The position numbers and the translations under genes were made by a program. 60,417 nt of DNA from Amycolatopsis vastitatis (GTDB taxonomy: Bacteria > Actinomycetota > Actinomycetes > Mycobacteriales > Pseudonocardiaceae). Shown here one piece after another: positions 7,538 to 16,782 of this stretch. Where the stretch lies: contig NZ_NMUL01000076.1 of NCBI RefSeq assembly GCF_002234595.1, forward strand, positions 1 through 60,417. The letters run 5' to 3'. Under the pieces are notes generated by a model that worked only from the letters and a program-made list of their open reading frames with translations, ran no database searches and had not been told where the DNA came from. Within the stretch, counting starts at the first letter, position 1; every line of letters begins with the position of its first letter.

Positions 7538-9153
7538 CGGGTCACCCCCGGGGTGGCGGGCTGGAGCGCGCGTGGCGCGCCGGGATCGGGTTTGGGCAGG
7601 TGGACCTCGAAGCGTGCGCCCGGGCCGGGGGTGACGTCAATGACGCCGCCCGACCGGTGCACCAGCCGGTGCACCAGGGCGAGCCCGAGTCCGCGGGACA
7701 TCCCGCCGCGCGCGGTCTTCGTGGAATACCCGTCGGCGAAGATCTCGCGCAGCGCCTCGCGGGGGACGCCCGGCCCGGTGTCGGTCACGACGATGTGGAT
7801 GTCCTCGTCCGCGTCGGACACGTGGACGGTCACCGCACGCGGCTCCGGCCCGCCGGCGGTGGCCTCGACGGCGTTGTCGATCAGGTTGCCCAGCACGGTC
7901 AGCAGCGTCTGTACCTCGGTGGCCGGGTGGTCGAGGTGCGAGTCGGGGGTCACGGTGAGCCGGACGTCTCGCTCGGCGGCGATCGTGACCTTCGCCAGCA
8001 TCAGTGCGGCGAGCTCGGCCGGCGCGATCCGCGCGCGAAGGTCGTCGGCCTGCGCCAGGGATGCGTCGGAGATCTCCGCGAGATACCGGATCGCCTCCTC
8101 GGGCTCGCCGAGGCCGAGCAGACCGGACAGGACGTGCAGCCGGTTGTTGAACTCGTGCTCCTGGGCACGCAATGCCGTGGTCAGCCCGGTCAGCGCGTGC
8201 AGCTCGCGGACCAGGCCTTCGAGCTCGGTGTGATCGCGCAAGGTGATCACGTATCCGGCGTGGCGCCCGGCCAGCACGACCGGCATCCGATTCACCAGCA
8301 GCAGGTACTCGTCGGTGAGCACGACGTCGTCGGCGCCGGAGGTTTTGCCGGCCAGCACGTCGCGTGCGCGTCCGGGTGGGAGCAGGTCGGCGACCGGCTG
8401 GCCCTGGGCGGCGGCGGAGATCTCCAGCAGCCTGCGAGCCTCGTCGTTGATCACGCTCACCCCGCCGCCGGCATCGACGCCGATCACGCCTTCCCGGATG
8501 CCGTGCAGCATCGCCTCCCGCTCTTGCAGCAGCGTCGCGATTTCCGCGAGCTCGAGGCCGAAGGTCGCGCGTTTGAGGCTGCGGGCCAGCAGCCAGGACG
8601 CGGCGACGCCGATGGCAAGGGCGAGGGCCGAGTAGAGAACGACGTCGGAAGTCTGCTGCACGAGCTGGCTTGTGACCTGCTCCTCGCAGATCCCGACGGA
8701 GACCTGGCCGGCGACGGTGCCGTCGGCCCCGCGCAGCGGTGCTTTCCCGTTGGCGGATCGGCACAGGCTGCCGTTGTCGATGCCGACGTGGCCCTGGCCG
8801 TCCAGTGCCGCGACGGGCTCTTCGAGGCGCTGTCCGATGAGGGACAGGTTCGGGTGCGAGAACCGGATCCCCGATCGATCGGTCACGACGACGTAGGCCG
8901 CGGCGGTGCTGTGGCGGACCTGTTCGGCGATCGCCTGGATCGCGTGCCCGGGGTCGCCCTCGGCCAGTGCGTCGCGGACCGGCTGCATCTGCGCGACGGT
9001 CGCGGCGATGCCCAGGGCGCGCTGTTCGTACTGCCGGTCGAGGGTGTCGCCCGTCATCTTGACGTAGAGCAGCGCTCCCGCGGACACGGTCACGACGAGG
9101 ATGCCCAGCACGGCGAGCAGGATCTGCGACGCCAAGGGCCGTGTGCGCCACAT
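7534..9153 (-). CDS. CitA/DcuS-family sensor histidine kinase
   Basis: A 539-residue membrane kinase. The first membrane span (about residues 9-30, ILLAVLGILVVTVSAGALL) is followed by an extracytoplasmic PAS-like sensor of about 140 residues, a second span (LYSALALAIGVAASWLLA), a cytoplasmic PAS domain, and the kinase core. The phosphorylated His is in the family motif HEFNNRLHVLSG; the ATP-binding lid shows NLIDNAVEA, DTGPGVP and RGLGLALV. Relatives sense citrate, fumarate or other small acids outside the cell. ATG 9153 was preferred over an upstream start because GGAG precedes it. Confidence 0.92.
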   Translation of the reverse strand: MWRTRPLASQILLAVLGILVVTVSAGALLYVKMTGDTLDRQYEQRALGIAATVAQMQPVRDALAEGDPGHAIQAIAEQVRHSTAAAYVVVTDRSGIRFSHPNLSLIGQRLEEPVAALDGQGHVGIDNGSLCRSANGKAPLRGADGTVAGQVSVGICEEQVTSQLVQQTSDVVLYSALALAIGVAASWLLARSLKRATFGLELAEIATLLQEREAMLHGIREGVIGVDAGGGVSVINDEARRLLEISAAAQGQPVADLLPPGRARDVLAGKTSGADDVVLTDEYLLLVNRMPVVLAGRHAGYVITLRDHTELEGLVRELHALTGLTTALRAQEHEFNNRLHVLSGLLGLGEPEEAIRYLAEISDASLAQADDLRARIAPAELAALMLAKVTIAAERDVRLTVTPDSHLDHPATEVQTLLTVLGNLIDNAVEATAGGPEPRAVTVHVSDADEDIHIVVTDTGPGVPREALREIFADGYSTKTARGGMSRGLGLALVHRLVHRSGGVIDVTPGPGARFEVHLPKPDPGAPRALQPATPGVTR

Positions 9154-9260
9154 GGCCGCTCCGCTCTGCCACTGGTCGTAGGGGCGCTTCGCATGACACC
9201 ACGCGATCCGCACCGTGCCAAGCTTCCGCAGCCGAATGCTCCCGATCGTCCGGATCGGTG

Positions 9261-9345
9261 TGAACTAAACGAGCTAAAACCCGGTAAACGCACACCACCG
9301 CCGGTAATGCGCACAACGTTTTGCCGTGCCTGCCGCCGTTTTAGC
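9261..9345. promoter_or_regulatory. Candidate CitB-type binding region upstream of the ABC importer
   Basis: The divergent gap holds AACTAAAC, GCTAAAAC and GGTAAACG in tandem (9263-9290), and the inverted forms GTTTTGC (9318-9324) and GTTTTAGC (9338-9345). Such repeated AT-rich words in GC-rich DNA between a two-component system and a transporter operon are good candidates for the response-regulator sites. Confidence 0.5.
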
Positions 9346-9384
9346 GTCCTGCTCCGACGACGGCCGGAACGGAAGGAACTCATC

Positions 9385-10221
9385 GTGCACGCAGTGAAGC
9401 CGGGGGATACGGCGATCGAACTGTCGGGGGTGACCAAGCAGTTCACCACCGACAGCGGAACGCCCTACACGGCGTTGCGGGATCTCGACCTCCGGGTCGC
9501 GCCCGGGGAGTTCTGCGCCGTGGTCGGCCCGACCGGGTGCGGCAAGTCCACCACGCTGACCCTGGTGTCCGGTTTGGAGCGACCTTCGGCCGGTTCGGTC
9601 ACCGTGCACGGGCAGCGGGTCGCCGGCATCACCCCCGGCGTCGGCTTCATGTTCCAGACCGACGCGATCCTGCCGTGGAAGACCGTGCTGGACAACGTGT
9701 CCGCCGGCCCCCGGTTCCGCGGTGTGGCCAAGCGGGTGGCGCTGGCCGACGCCCGTGACTGGATCCGCCGCGTCGGGCTGGCCGGGTTCGAGGACCGCTA
9801 CCCGCATCAGCTCTCCGGCGGGATGCGCAAGCGGGTCGCGCTCGCGCAGAACCTGATCAACGAGCCGGAGATCCTGCTGATGGACGAGCCGTTCTCCGCG
9901 CTCGACGTGCAGACGCGGGCGAAGATGTCCGGCGAGCTGCTGTCCCTGTGGGACCTGACCCGGCCGGCCGTGGTGTTCGTGACCCACGACCTCGAGGAGG
10001 CCATCGCGCTCGCGGACACCGTGGTGGTGCTCACCGCGGGCCCCGCGACCACGGTGAAGGCCCGCTTCCCCATCGACCTGCCCCGGCCGCGTGTGGTCCA
10101 GGAAATCCGGTTCGAACGGCGGTTCGTCGATCTCTACCACCAGATCTGGGAGGCACTGCGCGCCGAAGTGGACGCCGCCTACTCCCAGAGCACCAGCCTC
10201 GGCGAGAAGGAGGCATCGTGA
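9385..10221 (+). CDS. NitT/TauT-type ABC importer, ATP-binding subunit
   Basis: A 278-residue ATPase of the nitrate/sulfonate/taurine importer class. It shows Walker A (GPTGCGKSTT), Q-loop (FMFQTDAILPWKTV, with the LPW typical of this subfamily), signature (QLSGGMRKRVALA), Walker B (ILLMDEPFSALD) and the switch His (VFVTHDLEEA). GTG 9385 follows AAGGAAC. It overlaps the permease gene by one base and is the first gene of a three-gene operon. The substrate cannot be read from the ATPase. Confidence 0.92.
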   Translation: MHAVKPGDTAIELSGVTKQFTTDSGTPYTALRDLDLRVAPGEFCAVVGPTGCGKSTTLTLVSGLERPSAGSVTVHGQRVAGITPGVGFMFQTDAILPWKTVLDNVSAGPRFRGVAKRVALADARDWIRRVGLAGFEDRYPHQLSGGMRKRVALAQNLINEPEILLMDEPFSALDVQTRAKMSGELLSLWDLTRPAVVFVTHDLEEAIALADTVVVLTAGPATTVKARFPIDLPRPRVVQEIRFERRFVDLYHQIWEALRAEVDAAYSQSTSLGEKEAS

Positions 10222-11090
10222 TGAGCGCACCCACCGAGCTGCCGGTCAGCGGCGCCCCGCCGGTGGCCGACGTGGAAGGGGAACATCGAGCGCGCCGCCG
10301 CCGGCGGCAGGCGCTGGTGCACCTGACCCAGGCCGCCGTGCTGGTCGTCGTGCTCGGCGGCTGGCAACTGCTCGTCCAGGGTGACCAGCGGGGCATCATC
10401 CTCTACGGCGTCCCGTCGGGCATCGTGGACCGGCTGAAAACCTGGATCACCGAAGGCACCGCGATCGGCTCGCTCGGCGACCAGATTCTGACGACCCTGC
10501 AGGAAGCCCTGATCGGCTTCGCGATCGGGACGGCACTGGGCATCGTGTGCGGCATCGCACTGGGCCGGATCCGGTTCCTCGCCGACGTCTTCGGCCCGTT
10601 CATCAAGGTGCTCAACGCGATCCCGCGGATCGTGCTGGGGTCGGTGTTCGTGCTCGCTTTCGGTCTCGGGCTGGAGTCGAAGATCCTTCTGGTCATCGTG
10701 CTGGTGTTCTTCGGCGTGTTCTTCAATGCCTTTCAGGGCACCCGCGAGGTGGACCGCAACTTCGTGGCCAACGCCAGCATCCTCGGTGCGTCCCGCTGGC
10801 AGGTCACCCGGCAGGTCGTGCTGCCCTCGGCGTTCACCTGGATCATCGCGAGCCTGCACGTCAGCTTCGGCTTCGCGCTGATCGGCGCGATCGTCGGTGA
10901 GTTCCTCGGCGGCTACGCCGGGCTCGGCGTGCTGATCAAGAACGCCCAGGGCACCTTCGACGCCAACGGCGTGTGGGCGGCCATGGTGATCATGGGCATC
11001 GTCGCCCTGCTCGCGGAATGGGTCATCACCCGGCTCGAACACCGTCTCCTGCGGTGGCGCCCCGCGCAACTCGCCGGCCCCGAACTCTGA
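10221..11090 (+). CDS. NitT/TauT-type ABC importer, permease subunit
   Basis: A 289-residue inner-membrane permease with six predicted spans after a basic cytoplasmic N-terminus. The EAA loop that docks the ATPase is visible as NASILGASRWQVTRQVVLPS, followed by AFTWIIASLHVSFGFALIGA and EFLGGYAGLGVLI, which are typical of SsuC/TauC-like subunits. The ATG overlaps the ATPase stop codon and has AAGGAGG upstream. Confidence 0.92.
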   Translation: MSAPTELPVSGAPPVADVEGEHRARRRRRQALVHLTQAAVLVVVLGGWQLLVQGDQRGIILYGVPSGIVDRLKTWITEGTAIGSLGDQILTTLQEALIGFAIGTALGIVCGIALGRIRFLADVFGPFIKVLNAIPRIVLGSVFVLAFGLGLESKILLVIVLVFFGVFFNAFQGTREVDRNFVANASILGASRWQVTRQVVLPSAFTWIIASLHVSFGFALIGAIVGEFLGGYAGLGVLIKNAQGTFDANGVWAAMVIMGIVALLAEWVITRLEHRLLRWRPAQLAGPEL

Positions 11091-11112
11091 CAACGATCAA
11101 AGGAGATCCTCC

Positions 11113-12153
11113 GTGTCCAAGAAGACGTGGGCCGCGCTGGCGGCCATCGCCGCGATCAGCCTGTCCGGGTGCGCCTCCACCGCCACGCAGAACGCCGGAA
11201 CCAGCAGCTCAGGCGGCAGCGGCACCAAGGTGAGCATCATGGTCGGCGGCCTGAACAAGCAGATCTACCTGCCCTTCATGCTCGCCCAACGGCTCGGCTA
11301 CTACCAGCAGCAGGGGCTCAACGTCACGCTGCAGGACGAGGGCGCCGGCGTCGACGCCACCACGAACATGGTGGCCGGCAAGGTCGACGGCGTCGGCGGC
11401 TTCTACGACCACACCATCGCCATGCAGGGCCTCGGGCAGCAGATGGAGTCCGTGGTGTCGATGCTGACCACCCCCGGCGAGGTCGAGCTCTGCCGCAACG
11501 AGGTGAAAGACAAGATCAAGTCCCCGGCCGACTGGGCCGGGAAGAACCTCGGCATCACCGACATCGGGTCCTCCACCGACTTCCTCACCCAGTACCTGGC
11601 GCAGAAGAACGGCGTCGACCCGGCGGGCATCCACCGCATCGGGGTGCAGTCCGGCTCGACCCTGATCGGCGCGATGCAGCACGGCAACGTCGACTGCGCG
11701 ATGACGACCGAGCCGACAGTGTCCACCCTGATGGCGACCGGCACGGCATACATCCTGCTCGACATGCGCACCGCGGACGGGACGGCCAAGCAACTCGGCG
11801 GCGAATACCCGGCGACGTCGCTGTACATGACCACGGACTACGTGTCGAAGCACCCCGACACGGTCCAGAAGCTGGTCAACGCCTACGTCGAGACCCTGAA
11901 GTGGATCCAGACCCACACCGGCGCCGACGTGGCCGCGACGATGCCGGCGGACTACTACGCCGGCTCGGGCAAGGACGCTTACATCAAGGCCTTCGACAAC
12001 GAGAAGGGCATCTACAACCCGACCGGCATCATGCCACCGACCGGGCCGCCCACCAACCTCAAGGTGCTCCAGGCGTTCAACCCCGACGTCAAGGGCAAGA
12101 ACATCGACCTCGGCAAGACCTACACCAACCAGTTCGTCCAAGCGGCCAAGTAG
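11113..12153 (+). CDS. NitT/TauT-type ABC importer, substrate-binding lipoprotein
   Basis: A 346-residue lipoprotein with lipobox LSGC (Cys20). The mature part is an NMT1/SsuA-like periplasmic-binding fold: LNKQIYLPFMLAQRLGYYQQ near the start, the hinge region GKNLGITDIGSSTDFLTQYL, and DCAMTTEPTVSTLMATG. This fold binds sulfonates, nitrate, thiamine precursors or aromatic acids in different relatives. The CitA-like sensor nearby favours a small organic acid, but this is only context. GTG 11113 follows AAAGGAGATC. A strong hairpin ends the operon. Confidence 0.9.
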   Translation: MSKKTWAALAAIAAISLSGCASTATQNAGTSSSGGSGTKVSIMVGGLNKQIYLPFMLAQRLGYYQQQGLNVTLQDEGAGVDATTNMVAGKVDGVGGFYDHTIAMQGLGQQMESVVSMLTTPGEVELCRNEVKDKIKSPADWAGKNLGITDIGSSTDFLTQYLAQKNGVDPAGIHRIGVQSGSTLIGAMQHGNVDCAMTTEPTVSTLMATGTAYILLDMRTADGTAKQLGGEYPATSLYMTTDYVSKHPDTVQKLVNAYVETLKWIQTHTGADVAATMPADYYAGSGKDAYIKAFDNEKGIYNPTGIMPPTGPPTNLKVLQAFNPDVKGKNIDLGKTYTNQFVQAAK

Positions 12154-12165
12154 GCCCGGCGCTGC

Positions 12166-12192
12166 GGCCGGCGTCCGATGTGGACGCCGGCC
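12166..12192 (+). terminator. Hairpin terminator after the ABC importer operon
   Basis: GGCCGGCGTCC and its complement GGACGCCGGCC form a perfect 11-bp stem with a five-base loop, 13 bases after the stop codon. There is no clear U run, as is common in actinobacteria. Confidence 0.6.
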
Positions 12193-12332
12193 GGACGTCG
12201 TCGAAGGTTAACCTGCGGTTCTCCCCGCGCTAACTCTTCGCGCGAAAATCCGGCATACTCGGCAAACGTCGGAATGTGGAAATGGTCGAGGTCACTGATG
12301 TGCCGATTCGCTCGTGTGCCAAGATTTCCGCC

Positions 12333-13127
12333 ATGACAACTGGTCAGATCCGGCTCGGCGATTCCCGGACGGCACCGCGCCGGATGGCCGTCAAGGTTCC
12401 CGAAGTGACGATGTACTTCTGGCTCGTCAAGGTCCTGACGACCGGCATGGGGGAGACCACGTCGGACTTCCTGGCCCATCTGATGGACCCGGTGATCGCG
12501 GTCGGCTTGGCCGGATGCGCACTCGCGATCGCCCTGGTCGCGCAGTTCCGGACCCGATCCTACGTCCCGTGGCTGTACTGGGCGGCCGTGGTGCTGGTGA
12601 GTGTTTTCGGCACGATGGCAGCCGATGTCCTGCATGTCGGTTTCGGTATTCCGTATGCCGTGTCGACCGTATTCTTCGCCGTCGCGCTGGCCGCGGTTTT
12701 CGGGCTGTGGTACGCGACCGAGAAGACGCTGGCGATCCACAGCATCACCACATTCCGCCGGGAACTGTTCTACTGGCTCGCGGTCGTCACCACCTTCGCG
12801 CTCGGCACCGCCGCGGGAGACCTGACGGCGACGACGCTGCACCTCGGATATCTCGGTTCGGGAGTGGCCTTCGCAGTGCTGATCGCGCTGCCGCCGCTGG
12901 CGCGCAGGTGGCTCGGCCTCAACGCCGTCTTCGCTTTCTGGGTCGCCTACGTCCTCACCCGTCCACTGGGCGCGTCGTTCGCGGACTGGATGGGCGTGTC
13001 CGCCGGACGCGGCGGACTGGACCTCGGCACGGGACCGGTCAGTCTCGCCCTGCTGGTGGCGATTCTCGCGCTCGTCGGATACCTCTCGGTCACCCGCAAG
13101 GACGTCGCACGAACCGACGACGTGTGA
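12333..13127 (+). CDS. COG4705-like multi-span membrane protein, paralogue 1
   Basis: A 264-residue protein with about eight membrane spans. Four units recur, each with a small-residue motif and an acidic residue inside the membrane region: MGETTSDFL, FGTMAADVL, LGTAAGDLT and LGASFADWM. The last unit is preceded by the strongly conserved FWVAYVLTRP. This pattern suggests internal duplication and a channel or carrier lined by the acidic residues. No function is established for the family. ATG 12333 was chosen over 12276 because paralogues begin only a few residues before KVPEVTMYFWLVKVL. It is the first of three relatives within 6 kb. Confidence 0.8.
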   Translation: MTTGQIRLGDSRTAPRRMAVKVPEVTMYFWLVKVLTTGMGETTSDFLAHLMDPVIAVGLAGCALAIALVAQFRTRSYVPWLYWAAVVLVSVFGTMAADVLHVGFGIPYAVSTVFFAVALAAVFGLWYATEKTLAIHSITTFRRELFYWLAVVTTFALGTAAGDLTATTLHLGYLGSGVAFAVLIALPPLARRWLGLNAVFAFWVAYVLTRPLGASFADWMGVSAGRGGLDLGTGPVSLALLVAILALVGYLSVTRKDVARTDDV

Positions 13128-13252
13128 AACGTCAGGGCAGGGTCGCACGAGGAGAGATGAAAGTGCCATGGTTACGTGGCGGCAAATTCTCGCTCCGCCG
13201 GCGTCACTGGATGGGCTGACGTAGCCCCGGCGGGCGTCGCGATCACGCTTGA

Positions 13253-14011
13253 ATGACGATCATGAACAAGCTCCCTCCGATCACTGCCGTGTTCTGGGTC
13301 ATGAAGATCGCCGCCACCACCCTGGGCGAGACGGCCGGCGACCTGCTCGCCCAGACCCTGCGGCTGGGTTACCTGGCCAGCTCCCTGATCCTGATCGGCT
13401 TGTTCGTGGTGAGCCTGGTGACGCAGCTGGCGGCGAAGAGCTTTCACCCGGCGCTGTACTGGACCGTGATCCTTGCCACGAGCACGGCGGGTACGACGAT
13501 GTCGGACTTCCTGAACCGGACCGCAGGGCTCGGCTACGCCACCGGTGCGATCGTCCTCATGACCGGGCTCGCCGCGGTGTTCGGGATCTGGAAGGCCAGC
13601 GGGCACACGTTCACCGTGCAGAACATCACGACGTTCCGCGGTGAGTTGCTGTACTGGACGGCAATCCTGTTTTCCAACACCCTCGGCACGTCCTTGGGTG
13701 ATTTCCTCGCCGACGACTCCGGCCTCGGCTTCGGCGGCACAGCGCTGCTGATCACGGCTGTGCTGCTGCTGGCGCTGCTCGCCAGGAAAACCACCCGGAT
13801 CTCGCCGACACTGCTGTTCTGGTTCGCCTTCGTCCTGACCCGCCCGCTCGGCGCGTCCGCAGGTGACTTCGTCAGCAAGCCGGTTGCTGCCGGCGGGATG
13901 GGCTACGGCACGATAGGAGCCTCCGTGCTGCTGGGGTCGGTGCTGGTGGCTCTGATCGTCTACACCTCTTGGCAGCAGCGCCGTACCCGGGTCGCCGAGT
14001 TCGTCGCCTGA
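13253..14011 (+). CDS. COG4705-like multi-span membrane protein, paralogue 2
   Basis: A 252-residue relative of the previous gene. The same four units are present: LGETAGDLL, AGTTMSDFL, LGTSLGDFL and LGASAGDFV, with FWFAFVLTRP before the last. Its sequence differs enough from paralogue 1 (for instance a shorter N-terminus and an HTFTVQNITTFRGELLYW loop) that duplication is not recent. It lies 125 bases after paralogue 1 on the same strand, with no clear terminator between, so co-transcription is possible. Confidence 0.8.
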   Translation: MTIMNKLPPITAVFWVMKIAATTLGETAGDLLAQTLRLGYLASSLILIGLFVVSLVTQLAAKSFHPALYWTVILATSTAGTTMSDFLNRTAGLGYATGAIVLMTGLAAVFGIWKASGHTFTVQNITTFRGELLYWTAILFSNTLGTSLGDFLADDSGLGFGGTALLITAVLLLALLARKTTRISPTLLFWFAFVLTRPLGASAGDFVSKPVAAGGMGYGTIGASVLLGSVLVALIVYTSWQQRRTRVAEFVA

Positions 14012-14286
14012 CCACTCTGTGGAAATTCCAGCGTTCGGCACATTGGGCAGCGGATAGCCTCGCTGACCGTCACCATCGAGAACGAATGCGTGCCGGCATG
14101 ACGACGAGGGCGACGTCGCCGGGACCGATCGGGTCCGCCGTCTGCTGCTCGTGCGGTCTGCGGGGGCACCGTGTCCGGGGCGCAACGGCAAACGACGGCC
14201 GACCGGCGGGCAGCTTCACTCGGTGGGTTCGCCGATCGCTACTGTTCGGCCGCACTCCCGATTCCGCCGGCAGCGAAGGAAGCACC

Positions 14287-15123
14287 TTGAGCGTGATCGA
14301 CATCGGCCAGTCCGTCATCCTGGGAGTCGTCGAAGGGCTGACCGAATTCCTGCCGGTCTCCTCGACCGGGCACCTGAAGATCGCCGAGGGACTTCTCGGC
14401 ATCCCGGTGGACGACCAGGCGGTGGTGGGCTTCACCGCGGTGATCCAGGTGGGCGCCATCGCGGCGGTCCTGGTCTATTTCTTCCGGGACATCATCCGGT
14501 TCGCCGCGGCGTGGGGCCGCGGGCTGGTGCGGCCGGAGGCGCGGCAGGAGCACGACTACAAGTTCGCGTGGTGGGTCATCTTCGCCACGGTGCCGATCGT
14601 CGTGGCCGGTCTGCTGTTCCAGCCGCTGATCAAGGGACCGCTGGCCTCCCTGTGGGTGGTCGCCGGATCGCTGATCGCCGGCAGTGCCGTCATGTGGGCG
14701 GCCGACCGCTTCGGCACAGGAAAGCGCCGCGAGGCCGAGACGACGCTGCCGGACGCGATGCTGGTCGGTTCGTCGCAGATCCTCGCCCTCCTGTTCCCGG
14801 GTTTCTCCCGGTCCGGGGCCACTATTTCGACCGGGCTGCTGCGAGGCCTCGACCGCGTCGCGGCCACCCGGCTGTCGTTCTTCCTGTCCATCCCCGCGCT
14901 GACCGGCGCCGGTGTGTACGAGCTGAAGGACGCCGTCGGTGGCGGGGTGGACGTGCGGCCGTTGCTGGTCGGAACGGTGGTGTCGTTCGTCGTCGCCTAC
15001 GCGTCGATCGCGTGGCTGCTGAAGTTCGTGGCCGGGCACACGTTCACGGCTTTCGTGGTCTACCGGGTCGTGGTCGGGGTCGCACTGCTGGGGCTGCTGG
15101 TCACCGGCGTGCTCAATCCCTGA
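14287..15123 (+). CDS. uppP: Undecaprenyl-diphosphatase (BacA/UppP type)
   Basis: A 278-residue integral membrane phosphatase that converts undecaprenyl diphosphate to the monophosphate carrier used for peptidoglycan and other wall polymers, and can give bacitracin tolerance. Both diagnostic motifs are present: EGLTEFLPVSSTGH (residues 14-27) with the catalytic Glu residues, and FPGFSRSGATIS with the catalytic Arg. About eight spans are predicted. TTG 14287 is preferred because AAGGA lies upstream; the GTG two codons later is possible. A hairpin terminator follows. Confidence 0.93.
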   Translation: MSVIDIGQSVILGVVEGLTEFLPVSSTGHLKIAEGLLGIPVDDQAVVGFTAVIQVGAIAAVLVYFFRDIIRFAAAWGRGLVRPEARQEHDYKFAWWVIFATVPIVVAGLLFQPLIKGPLASLWVVAGSLIAGSAVMWAADRFGTGKRREAETTLPDAMLVGSSQILALLFPGFSRSGATISTGLLRGLDRVAATRLSFFLSIPALTGAGVYELKDAVGGGVDVRPLLVGTVVSFVVAYASIAWLLKFVAGHTFTAFVVYRVVVGVALLGLLVTGVLNP

Positions 15124-15128
15124 ACGGA

Positions 15129-15158
15129 CGCCCGGCCGGGGGCGAACCCGGCCGGGCG
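15129..15158. terminator. Bidirectional hairpin terminator
   Basis: A perfect 12-bp GC-only stem (15129-15140 and 15147-15158) with loop GGCGAA stands between the convergent uppP and phosphodiesterase genes, five bases from each stop codon. Confidence 0.75.
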
Positions 15159-15162
15159 GACG

Positions 15163-16782
15163 CTAGCGGGGAAGGACCTCGGTGCCTTCGATGCGCACCG
15201 CCTGCAGCGCGTCTGGCCGCAGGCCCAGCAGCCGCAGGATCGTCGGCGCGATCTGCGTGGTGCCGACGGGGGTGGCGACCGTGTGGGGGTGGCCGGTTCC
15301 GGTGATCACCAGCGGGACGTCGCGGTCGTCGGCCGCGGCACCGCCGTGTTCGGCGATCTTCTTGGTGCCGCCGGTGTAGACGACGCCGTACTGCGCGATG
15401 CCGACGAGGTCGGGCACCCGCGGGTCACCGGGCCGGGCGCGGAAGTAGCGGGCGGCGTCATCGCCGGAGTAGATCCGGTCGAGTCCGGAGTGGACGAACG
15501 GCTTCGGCGCCTTGGAGATGTCGTCGCCGAGTCCGGACCGGGCCAGCAGGTAGTTCTTGGCGAACGTTGTTGCTGTGGCGGACCGATCGGTCAGCCACAG
15601 CAGCATGGCGTCGTCGTCGGTGGCCTGGGCCACGAGGTCGGCTGCACCGGGGTGGGCGGCGCGCCACGCGGTGTTGAGACCGTCGAGCAGGGCGCCGTCG
15701 TCGATCCTGGTCAGGGCGGATGGGTCGGTCGGCGACTGGCCGTGCTTGGCCGAGAGGACGATGGTCGTGCTGCGGTCGAGGTGACGTCGCTTCAGTTCTG
15801 CGGTGATGGCGCCGATCTGCTGGTCGACGAAGTCCAGCGCCGAACTCAGAACTGGACCCGGGCCACCGTCTCCGGGCAGATAGCCACCGGTGCGGCCACC
15901 GGAGAGCGGCAGTTTCTCCGCTGTCGAAACGGACTGGAAGTTGAGTCCGAAGATGGCCGGCGTACCCACCCGGTCGGTGCCGCTGTGGTCGTAGCCGCCG
16001 ATCTCGTTGAGCACCGCGCGGACCTTGTAGGAGTCATAGCGCTGGGTCGCGGCGTTGTCGGTGGTCCAGTCGCCGGTCGTGCCGGGGACCAGGCTGTTGA
16101 TCTCCGGGGTGAACAGGTCCTGCACGCCGGTCCCCGTCGGCCCATCGAGGATTTCGTACGCCGGGTGCTTGTCGGCCCACGCGGTGCGCAGGCCGGCCTG
16201 GCGGGCGACCTCGAACACGGTGTTGACCTCGAGGTACTGATGAGGGTAGACGGGCGTGCAGGTCCGGGGATCCACGGGCAGCTTGGCCGGGTCGATGAGC
16301 GATTGCGGTGCCCCGGTCATGGCCAGGACGTTGCCAGGCAGGCCGGGTAGGCCCTGTCCGGCGTCGATGGCGTCCTGGGAACGGTCGAGGTCTTCGGTGT
16401 AGTTCACCGCCGTTCCGGGCCGTGCGCCGGCGCAGGACGTCGTGCCGGCCGGGAGGAGAGCACGGTTGTAGCTCGCGTCGTAGTAGACCCCGGTCGTCGC
16501 CGGTCCGCCGCCGGTGACCTGGGCGAGCAGCCCGGGGAAGGAGTCCGACGGCACGGGGGTGCGGGCGTGGGTGTACTCGGTGCCGTGGCCGAGGAGCCCT
16601 GCCAGCGTCGAGCCCGGATGGGTTGCGGCGTAGCGGGCGAGGTCCGACTGGTGCATGCCGTCCACCGAGATGAGCAGGACGTGGGCGGAGCGATCGCCGG
16701 CGGACGCGGCCGGCGCGGTCAAGGCGGCGGTGGCCGCCGCGACCACGGCCAGCGCGGCGGCTCTCGATCGAGTACTCGGCAC
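15163..16782 (-). CDS. Secreted alkaline-phosphatase-superfamily phosphodiesterase
   Basis: A 539-residue exported protein. After a signal peptide (about residues 1-27, AALAVVAAATAALTAPAASA) the chain enters the alkaline phosphatase/nucleotide pyrophosphatase fold with VLLISVDGMHQSDL, whose Asp binds metal. Further metal-site segments are PVPSDSFPGLLAQVTGG (containing the probable nucleophile Ser), IVLSAKHGQSP and AEHGGAAADDRDVPLVITG. The C-terminus TTQIAPTILRLLGL is typical of type I phosphodiesterase/autotaxin-like enzymes. It probably hydrolyses phosphodiesters or nucleotides outside the cell. GTG 16782 has AAGGAGAG upstream, so a much longer open frame further upstream was not used. Confidence 0.88.
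   Translation of the reverse strand: MPSTRSRAAALAVVAAATAALTAPAASAGDRSAHVLLISVDGMHQSDLARYAATHPGSTLAGLLGHGTEYTHARTPVPSDSFPGLLAQVTGGGPATTGVYYDASYNRALLPAGTTSCAGARPGTAVNYTEDLDRSQDAIDAGQGLPGLPGNVLAMTGAPQSLIDPAKLPVDPRTCTPVYPHQYLEVNTVFEVARQAGLRTAWADKHPAYEILDGPTGTGVQDLFTPEINSLVPGTTGDWTTDNAATQRYDSYKVRAVLNEIGGYDHSGTDRVGTPAIFGLNFQSVSTAEKLPLSGGRTGGYLPGDGGPGPVLSSALDFVDQQIGAITAELKRRHLDRSTTIVLSAKHGQSPTDPSALTRIDDGALLDGLNTAWRAAHPGAADLVAQATDDDAMLLWLTDRSATATTFAKNYLLARSGLGDDISKAPKPFVHSGLDRIYSGDDAARYFRARPGDPRVPDLVGIAQYGVVYTGGTKKIAEHGGAAADDRDVPLVITGTGHPHTVATPVGTTQIAPTILRLLGLRPDALQAVRIEGTEVLPR

Noticed and set aside
7637..9316. 559-codon frame on the kinase strand
   Set aside because: Shadow of the CitA-like kinase in another frame, dominated by Arg/Gly/Ala.
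7600..9384. Long plus-strand open frame upstream of and continuous with the ABC ATPase
   Set aside because: It is antisense to the histidine kinase; the ATPase has its own GTG with a ribosome site at 9385.
9154..9384. Riboswitch upstream of the ABC importer
   Set aside because: No thiamine, cobalamin or SAM core motif was found; the repeats look like protein sites.
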